A DNA stretch of 64,000 bases from Colletotrichum lupini (Eukaryota > Ascomycota > Sordariomycetes > Glomerellales > Glomerellaceae): the NCBI RefSeq assembly GCF_023278565.1, contig NC_064676.1, positions 5,704,001 to 5,768,000 on the forward strand. Direction: 5' to 3'. Below are positions 57,367 to 64,000 of the stretch, piece by piece. Under the pieces are notes generated by a model, which saw nothing but the letters and a program-made list of their open reading frames with translations, was not told where the DNA came from and did no database searches. The translations under genes were made by a program, and so were the position numbers. Numbering within the stretch: the stretch's first letter is position 1; each line of letters begins with the position of its first letter.

Positions 57367-57878
57367 TTACGTGCAGTCGCTGGCGCCGGAGATGAAGGTG
57401 CCGTCAGAATTCTCGCAGCCGCAGACGCCCGTGTTGGGGTCCTTGATGCAGCCGGTGCCAACACCGTCCTCTTCACCGGTGCCGCTATACATCGTAAACC
57501 CGTCAGCCACCAGTCCATTACTAGCAAAACAAAAAGAACATCACTGGTTCATCTTTTCGCAACTCACCTCCAGAAGAAAGTCCAGCAGTCGTCGTCGGTG
57601 ATCATCTCGGTGGGGGACTCGCAGGTGTACGCGGAGCAGGTACCGTAGGGGTACCCGTTGTTGCCGTCGTACTGGTGGTCGGTCTCGAAGACGGCGAACG
57701 TCTGGGTCTTGCTGGTGCGGGTGTTGTGGGAGCACTCGGCGGCCTGGATGGCCTTTGAGACCTTTGTGGCGCTGCAGTTGTAGCTCGAGGGACACTTGCC
57801 CTTGGTGTTGGAGGTGGCCGGGTCGAGGGTCGCGGCCACGAGGGCGGGGGCGAGGAGGAAGAGGGCGGAGAGCTGCAT
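57367..57878 (-). CDS. Cysteine-rich small secreted protein, 154 aa, two exons
   Basis: Exons 57568-57878 and 57367-57520 (47-nt intron) total 465 nt. Residues 1-16 (MQLSALFLLAPALVAA) form a clear signal peptide with an Ala-x-Ala-type site. The start is the second ATG of the frame, because the longer version puts about 34 polar residues in front of the signal. The mature part has ten cysteines, including GKCPSSYNC, CSAYTC, DDDCW and a C-terminal pair in VCGCENSDG. An even count suggests five disulfides. No known domain is recognised. Secretion, size and cysteine content are those of candidate effectors of plant-associated fungi, but a cell-wall or antimicrobial role is equally open. Confidence 0.85.
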
Positions 57879-59773
57879 CTTGAGGCGGTTAGAGGTCGGA
57901 AAATGGGTAAGAACGAGTGTGATGTGTTTCCGGTTGTGTTGTAAATGAGAGTTATCCGAGTCCAGCCCAAGGAGTTGCAAAGAATTGAAGCACGAATGAA
58001 TGGTGGTGTGTGAGAATGGAGAGCAAGATCAAAAAGAGACTTTCGGAGGAAAAAGGGAAAGTCGTGTCAAGTTCATATATAGATTGCTCAAAGTCGACCC
58101 ATCCCTGGGACTTGTTTCCCTTCATCTTGGTCTGGTGTTCTCTGTGGGTGGTAGCGTATGTCCAATGTAAATTGATTCTGGGGCCCGCGTTTCGAACAAA
58201 CGAACGCATTACGAGCGCCTGGAGGCCGGCCGGCCCCTGAGCGCGCGGCACCCGGTCTCGGCGGGGCGGGAAGCATCCCAGTCTCCCGCTCGAAATCGGG
58301 TTCTAGACCTTTTGGGTTTCTATTTCCATCAGACAGACCCGTTCACCTCAAATCAAGAGGCCATTTGAGAATCGACGGTGCCTGACGGACGTCGAGAGCT
58401 TGTTCGATGCCAAGTCATCAACCTGGGAGAACAAGAAAGGCTTGGCTCTCCTGAGTGAGAGTTTCTGCTGACACCCCTTACCCATCGTCCCAAAATCCCA
58501 CACAATCTGACATTTCCCGCGGTGGATCCCGCGGCACTGCCTTGGCCAGCTAATACATCGTGTTCTGTTGTTTTTATGACATGACAGACCTCCACTCACC
58601 CACATCTCATGTCTCTCAGAACTCAACATGAGAGTTCATCAGACGAACCAGCACATCAAGTAAATAGGCAGAGCTGCAGCCCGCCGTTCACATTTGGATA
58701 CAGGAGCTCACTCAGTCAGTATCCCTACTTGAGGTAAGACGCTCGGAAGCAGCTGACGTTTCATCCGGACAGGTGAGCTCAACTCAGCCCAGAGCAGAGC
58801 CCAGGGGTCGAGGAAATTAAAGGCGATCAGTGGGGACTCCCGCGTCCTGCATTTCCAGCGCACGGCGAACGATGCCGTTCACTAACTCATTCACTGAACG
58901 GATGAACGCATCACTGTGGCTTAGACAAAATATCGTTCAAATGTACTAACTTATTTTTGATGACGACGCTCTCTAAAAACCCGCGAATTGCAGGCTCTTG
59001 CATGTTTGTGAGAAATTGTTGCTTAGGTCGAGTCGCGAAAAAAGAAGCAAATCTCGCCAAAACTGTGTCACTGTGGGCACGGCGGACGGCACAAGTGGGA
59101 GAAGTTTAGATGTTTCAAGCATAACAAAGCTCGAATGATTTCGAGCGACGGAACTCGCGTGAGTCGTGTTGTTGCTAGCCACTCTATGCGCGACATTTTC
59201 AGGAGCTTGGTACGACAGATGAGATAGAAGTGAGGCTTACGCGGCGCGTCAATCCTCGAGACGATCATCTTTTGATCTAATGCTTACTTCAAACTTGCTC
59301 GTTCTTTGAACGTCCTGATCTCTACTGAGTAGGTTTCGTCGGAATTGCTCTCCCTCGCACGAGGGCCTTCTCTGTGTGATTCGCGTCGATCCAGTCGCTG
59401 GCCCGAGCTTCAGCATACGGGATTCTCATGAAGGCTGATAATTGAGATCGATCATTGCTCGATTAACCTTTGAGGCTCGCCGGGATCAAGCAGATGTCTT
59501 GGCATCACTTGGAAGCCGTCTAAAGCACCAATGAGACGCGAGGTCGTCTTCGGGCATTTAAAAGGCGCAAAGTGTGGGGTGTTGCAGCGAGCGGGCGTTC
59601 TAATCTGGGGTGGAAGCTTGTGATCTCTGGTGAGAATAACCTCATCAGTCTTTTGGCTCGTACTCAATCTCATCGACATCTACTCAGACGTCGACATAGT
59701 ATTTCAACAATAGCCATCCGGCTTCAATGAGATGAATCTATCCCATTCCCTCGATCCGAATAATCTAAGTTTT
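57879..59773. other. Intergenic region, no gene seen
   Basis: 1.9 kb. Short open frames on the minus strand (58348-58629, 59452-59679) lack motifs. The first 250 bp contain the secreted-protein promoter. Confidence 0.5.
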
Positions 59774-61456
59774 TCACCGCATATCAAGCACAACATTACT
59801 ACCCTTCCCGCCCCCGAAAAACAACCTCACATTCTCTCCGACAGCCCTCCGGATATTCACCCTCGTCTGATCAGCGCACCACGCCAAATGCGGCGTCAGC
59901 GTCAAGTTTAAGCCCTTTGCCTCCTGCCCCAGTAACACACTATCCTGCCCACTCCCCGCCGGCTCAACCTCATAAACATCCGTCGCCGCCCCCGAGATCC
60001 TACCCTCCCGCAACGCTGCCACCAGCGCAGCCTCATTCACGGTCCCGCCCCGCCCGACGTTGATAATCACGGCGTCAGGCCTCATCGTCGCCATCTCAGC
60101 CTCGCCGACGAGGTTTTTGGTCTCCGCCGTGAGGGGCACGATGAGGAAGAGTGTCGTTGCGCGACAGATGACCTCTGCGAAGGGCGTGCGGTGGACGTCT
60201 CCGTTGCCATTCGGCCGAGCGGCGGCAGCGGGAGTCACCCCGTTACCGTTCACAGCAGGCGCGGCATCGTTCTTCCTCGCAGCGACGAGGACCTTCATGC
60301 CCAGCGAGCGACACATCTTGGCGACGCGCTGCCCTATGGGCCCGTAGCCGACCATCCCCACCACCTCGTTGCCGCACGTATGCGGCGGGCGGCCCTCGCT
60401 GTCGAGGAGGAGGGAGGACATGCTCCCCTTTGCGCGCCAGGGGTTCGGACGGCCCTCAGCGTGGTCCATCATCGTGTTGTGGAGCGTCACGAAGCGTCGG
60501 CGGGATGAGAAGTACTAGAGTTCCCCGGCATCCAAGGTCAGTGAACAGCTTTCTCTCTCTTTCCACCCCTAGTCGATAATGGCTCATGACTTGAGACGTC
60601 GAAGATTCATCTCAAATTAGAGAGCGGAAGGACTCACCAAGCCGAGGGCGTGCTCGGAGACGGCTTCGACTGTCGCGTTGGGTGAGTATATCACGGTCAC
60701 GCCGCGACGCCTGCACTCCTCTAGATCGATGTGATCTGTTCCCACCGTCTCTGTGATGATACACTTTCTGCGTCGTCCACGTCGTCAGCCATTACTCGCC
60801 TTCAAACCAGCTAGCTATGTCGAGTTTGCTTCTGGGCACGGTAATGTAGGCAGATTGGCGGCGGTCGTTTCCCAGCTCAAGTAGACACTTGTCTTACAGG
60901 GGTCCTAGAGGGAAGACTTCCAAAGTCATCGGCCCTGCCCGGTACACCGTACCCTCTCAATCTCGTGGTCTGGTAGGTAGGAATCACTCGATCCTGCGCC
61001 AGACCACCTTGCCCGGCCATTGACCTCATTACTCTTAGAAGCAACAGCCCCTTTCCCCCTGAGATCCTCTCCTCAACTCATCCTCACTTCAACCCCCACC
61101 CCCTCCTCGCTCTCAACCCTTAGCCACCACATCCACAACCCAAACCGAACTCCCCCAAAATTGAAGAAAATTCAACCCAAAACTCACAAATACGGCGCCT
61201 CCCCAAGCGTCTCCTTATGAATAGGCACAGTTGTCGTAATCAGCACGCTCGCAGGCCACGCCCTCGCCGCCGCGACGGCGCTCTCCGAGGGCCGGGTATA
61301 CTCGTACCCAATAACTTCATGCGTCACTCCCGGTCCCAGGTCACCATCATTGACCTCCGGAGGCGGCACGTGGATCGTCTCGAGCTTGACGATGACGTGG
61401 TGCGTAGCCGAGGGCGGGCGGGCGGGCTTCTTTACTTCTGTCGCGGGGTCGGCCAT
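59774..61456 (-). CDS. D-isomer-specific 2-hydroxyacid dehydrogenase, 379 aa, three exons
   Basis: NAD(P)-dependent interconversion of 2-oxo and D-2-hydroxy acids. Exons 61188-61456, 60638-60767 and 59774-60514 sum to 1140 nt. The split catalytic domain has ITETVGTDHIDLEECRRRGV and the NAD domain MVGYGPIGQRVAKMCRSLGMKV (GxGxxG). Catalytic residues can be placed: Arg in INVGRGGTVNEAALV, Glu in TDVYEVEP, His in LTPHLAWC. An insertion of about 25 residues, low-complexity and rich in Ala, Asn and Gly (AVNGNGVTPAAAARPNGNG), sits in the NAD domain just after the second strand, where cofactor specificity is set. The first intron is long for this window (420 nt) and a small extra exon in it cannot be ruled out, though the join as drawn is conserved. 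Confidence 0.9.
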
Positions 61457-62487
61457 TGCTTCCTTCGTTGGTTGTGTTCCCTTTTTGTAAAGGTGTGTTG
61501 TCTGCTGTGGTCTTTGTAGGCTTGAAGTAGGTGTTTCAAGGACGGTGAGTCTCTAAAGATGTGAGCATGATAGATGATATTAAGGGAGTGTCCTATGCCT
61601 ACGGTGACAAGCACGCCCTACAGATGGAACCCGTGTTAAAGTCGCGCAGTCGATGTCTTGTTTAGTTTCAAAAGTCTAAAAGATCTCGTCTCAACTTGAT
61701 ATATGCAAGCCACAGCTGTAAACTCAGATCCCAAACCTCAATCCCAAGAAACGAGCGACGATACAAGTATTTGTGTACGGCTGGCTACTTATCTTATCAA
61801 AACACCAGAAAAAGGCCAGGAAAAAAGGAGCCTCAGGGGTGCCACAGCTCCGGACATAACACTCTGCTGCTCCCTTCCAAAGTTCCCAACCTCGCTAGTG
61901 CCATGCTACTTTCTCCGCGCTCCGCATTTTCCCACTTCCGGGACGCGATAAGATCGGCACATCATGTAATATGACATGCCGTGTGTTTGCTACTCGATGG
62001 AAGGGCGCGGTGTGGAGATGGCGCGGCTTTGATTTTTGACATCCACATATCCATGATCCATCCACACAACCACAAACCCCAAGCCCCTCGACGCCCTCAC
62101 CCTCAACTCAAACGCGGGGAGCCGCAAGAGGGGTGTGACAACCGCGGAAGGAATTCCGTGCTTACCATGCGGCTTACAATGTCTGAGAGACCCTCACGAA
62201 AGGCGCTCGTCTTTTCGTGCAACACGTAGAACGGAATAACATCTCTCACAAATCAATTTGACAAGCTCTGCCACTGCTCCAAGACATGCATGCAATGATG
62301 GCATCATTTCTCTCTTTTGGTAAAATGTCCTAGTCCTGTTCCTAACTCTAGACGGGACCATCTGCCCGAGGACTTCTCTCGCCCGGGGCAGTATTGCTAC
62401 TGGTTCATCCACTCACGTTCCAATTATCCTACTCCCATCAAGCTGCAAACCCCTTGACAGCAAAACTCAACACGAACCTCGCCCATC
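61457..62487. other. Intergenic region, no gene seen
   Basis: Upstream of the dehydrogenase gene and 3' of the exosome nuclease gene. No coding features. Confidence 0.5.
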
Positions 62488-64000
62488 CTATTTCCTAAAC
62501 GTAGCGCTCCTCTCACCTCTGGGAGGCGGCGCCTTTCTCGCGCCCTTGAGCGGCTCATCGCCCGTCTTCGCATACGGATCAAACGTCGGCTTGACGTGTG
62601 TCTTGCCGCGGTTGCCTGTCCTCGCCGCATGGAGCACCGATGTGGCCTTGCTGTAGTCAAACGTCTCCTCCTCCTCGTCGCTGTCGCTCGAGTCCACACC
62701 GTCAGCCTCCTGCTGCTCGGCTTTCTTCGCCTCCTTCTTGGCCTTCTTCGCGGCACGCTTCTGTTCCTTCTTCGCCTTCTTCTCCGCCTCCTTTTGAGCC
62801 TTCTCGGCCTTCTTCGCCGCCTTCTTCTCCGTCTTGGACTTGCGGTTGTTGATCGCCGTCAGGTATCCTTGCAGTTTTCTCTGCTTCTCCGCGGCCGTCT
62901 CCTTCGCCTCCTCCAATTGAGCCGGCTCGGCCTTCTTCTTGGCGACTTCCTTCTCCAAGCGTTGTACCTCGGCCGCGGCCTTGTCGTAATCTTCCGTGTA
63001 GCGCGCCACCTTGTCTGCTCTCTTCGCAGCCACCTTTGCCTCGCGCTCGCCAGCATCCGTCTTGCCGTGCTTCTTTGACTTCCTCTCGGACTCTGGCCGC
63101 TCCAAAACGATGTCGATGGAGCTCTCGCCGGATTCTGACTCGTTGTCGCTAACATCAGAAGCGTCTGCTGCAGGGGCTTTCCGTTTCGTGCCAGCCTTGA
63201 GGGTGAATTCCTCCTCCACCTCAGGCTCAGCGGGCTGAGCGGCCGCAGCAGCCTTGGCTTCCTCCTCGACGCCTCCCTCCATAGCAACATCTTCCTCGGG
63301 AGCGACCTCGACCGTTTTCGCATTTTGCACAAACTTCTGCCACGGGAGCATGACATACTCTCCAAGGCCATTAGCTGCAGAGGCTGGTTGTTCCCAGGCC
63401 GAGCTCAGAGCCATGCGGCCGAACAGCTGTGACTCTGACAGGAGGGCAGGTTCCAGCGCTCCCTCGACCGTATCCTCGCTCGCAGCCACTGCCAAAGGCT
63501 TAGCAGCGGCCCTTGGAAGCTCCGACTTGAAAAAGTCCAGCAGACGCGGTTCGTTGATGCCCCTTTCACGTGCCTCCTGGTAGCGCGTCCATATCTCCGT
63601 AACATTTTTCCGTGCGATGAAGGCGTGGTTCGGTATCAGTGCATGTAGAGCCTTGGCGTCGGGTGGCATGTGTTTTGCGATATCGCCAACGATACCATTG
63701 GGCATAACAAAGGCTGTACTTTCGTCCTCTTTCCGTGCCACCTCGTCTCTCCATTCCCAGATGGCTCTATATACGGCAAATTGCTGGCCCGAAAAGGGCA
63801 TAGGGTGCTTCAGAAGAGTGTTGTACCAGCCCTTGCTTCCCTTGCCAGACTTGGGGTCGAACGTCTCACCACCATACCGACTCAATGAGAGAGTTTTGGA
63901 TTTCTGGAGCGTCATTTCGATGTAGTCGGTGCTGGGGTTGCCCCTGTCCGACTTCATCACGAGCTCGTTGCGCATCTTGTCGTAGATATAAAGCAGGAAG
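62488..64000 (-). CDS. RRP6: Exosome 3'-5' exoribonuclease Rrp6, C-terminal part (cut by the window end)
   Basis: The frame is open from the window edge to the stop at 62488, about 504 codons; the N-terminal PMC2NT and DEDDy nuclease domains lie outside. The visible part begins with LLYIYDKMRNELV, the usual segment after the nuclease domain, then the HRDC domain (AVYRAIWEWRDEVARKEDES, VMPNGIVGDIAKHMPPDAKALHALIP, residues about 60-140 of this fragment). A long Lys/Ala/Glu-rich coiled region follows. The very C-terminus FDYSKATSVLHAARTG, TFDPYAKTGDEPLKGARKAP, SATFRK is diagnostic for fungal Rrp6, including the exosome 'lasso' tail. It acts in the nucleus in rRNA, snoRNA processing and RNA surveillance. 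No intron in this part. Confidence 0.95.
   Translation of the reverse strand, partial: FLLYIYDKMRNELVMKSDRGNPSTDYIEMTLQKSKTLSLSRYGGETFDPKSGKGSKGWYNTLLKHPMPFSGQQFAVYRAIWEWRDEVARKEDESTAFVMPNGIVGDIAKHMPPDAKALHALIPNHAFIARKNVTEIWTRYQEARERGINEPRLLDFFKSELPRAAAKPLAVAASEDTVEGALEPALLSESQLFGRMALSSAWEQPASAANGLGEYVMLPWQKFVQNAKTVEVAPEEDVAMEGGVEEEAKAAAAAQPAEPEVEEEFTLKAGTKRKAPAADASDVSDNESESGESSIDIVLERPESERKSKKHGKTDAGEREAKVAAKRADKVARYTEDYDKAAAEVQRLEKEVAKKKAEPAQLEEAKETAAEKQRKLQGYLTAINNRKSKTEKKAAKKAEKAQKEAEKKAKKEQKRAAKKAKKEAKKAEQQEADGVDSSDSDEEEETFDYSKATSVLHAARTGNRGKTHVKPTFDPYAKTGDEPLKGARKAPPPRGERSATFRK

Noticed and set aside
62596..63078. Plus-strand Leu-rich frame that looks like a membrane protein
   Set aside because: Antisense of the Lys/Glu/Ala-rich coiled region of Rrp6; AAG codons read backwards give CTT.
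1..64000. CRISPR arrays, rRNA genes, bacterial operons
   Set aside because: None seen; gene structure is eukaryotic, with spliceosomal introns throughout.

Overview
The window looks like nuclear DNA of a filamentous ascomycete (Pezizomycotina, most likely a Sordariomycete of the Colletotrichum/Fusarium type; genus not determined). The reasons are many short spliceosomal introns (about 50-75 nt, GT..AG), fungal-only families (HET domain, Zn(II)2Cys6 factor with fungal_trans domain, PF20684 rhodopsin-domain proteins, LaeA-like methyltransferase) and two AT-rich blocks whose decay has the C-to-T/G-to-A pattern of repeat-induced point mutation (RIP). Exon models were built by hand from splice signals; wherever I list exon sums, the total is divisible by three.

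Layout. 1-16.4 kb is mostly housekeeping or conserved DNA: an acidic unknown protein, argininosuccinate lyase (ARG4), a HET-domain protein, a LITAF-domain protein, a zinc-less MDR oxidoreductase and an amino-acid permease. 16.9-24.0 kb is a structurally complete but RIP-dead Ty1/Copia retrotransposon (205-bp LTRs, TSD CTTAG). 24.2-27.3 kb is a Zn(II)2Cys6 transcription factor gene broken by a tiny 372-bp element with 61-bp terminal direct repeats, TSD CACTC, a primer-binding site complementary to the initiator-Met tRNA anticodon arm, and a purine tract: a TRIM-type miniature LTR retrotransposon. Then come an expansin-like secreted protein (28.5-29.3 kb) and a binuclear-metal amidohydrolase (31.4-32.7 kb). 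32.9-39.8 kb is a second RIP-dead Copia element of another family (226-bp LTRs, TSD CAAAC).

40.2-56.3 kb is an accessory gene group: an MFS transporter, two rhodopsin-domain membrane proteins, an O-methyltransferase, an aspartate-type aminotransferase, an HpcH/HpaI aldolase, a small membrane protein and a LaeA-like methyltransferase. It has no PKS, NRPS or terpene backbone enzyme. The aminotransferase and aldolase are divergent, and their shared 381-bp promoter holds two CGG-N9-CCG elements exactly 30 bp apart. An aldolase plus aminotransferase plus methyltransferase plus exporter could make and modify an unusual amino or keto acid; that is inference. A solo LTR of the first Copia family (TSD CGTAG) lies inside this group.

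57.4-64 kb holds a cysteine-rich small secreted protein, a D-2-hydroxyacid dehydrogenase and the C-terminal part of the exosome nuclease Rrp6, which runs off the window end.

The strongest new observations are the miniature LTR element with half-tRNA priming signals inside an otherwise frame-perfect regulator gene, the mirror-image RIP gradient in the two LTRs of each Copia element, and the backbone-less aldolase/aminotransferase cluster with paired palindromic operator-like sites.
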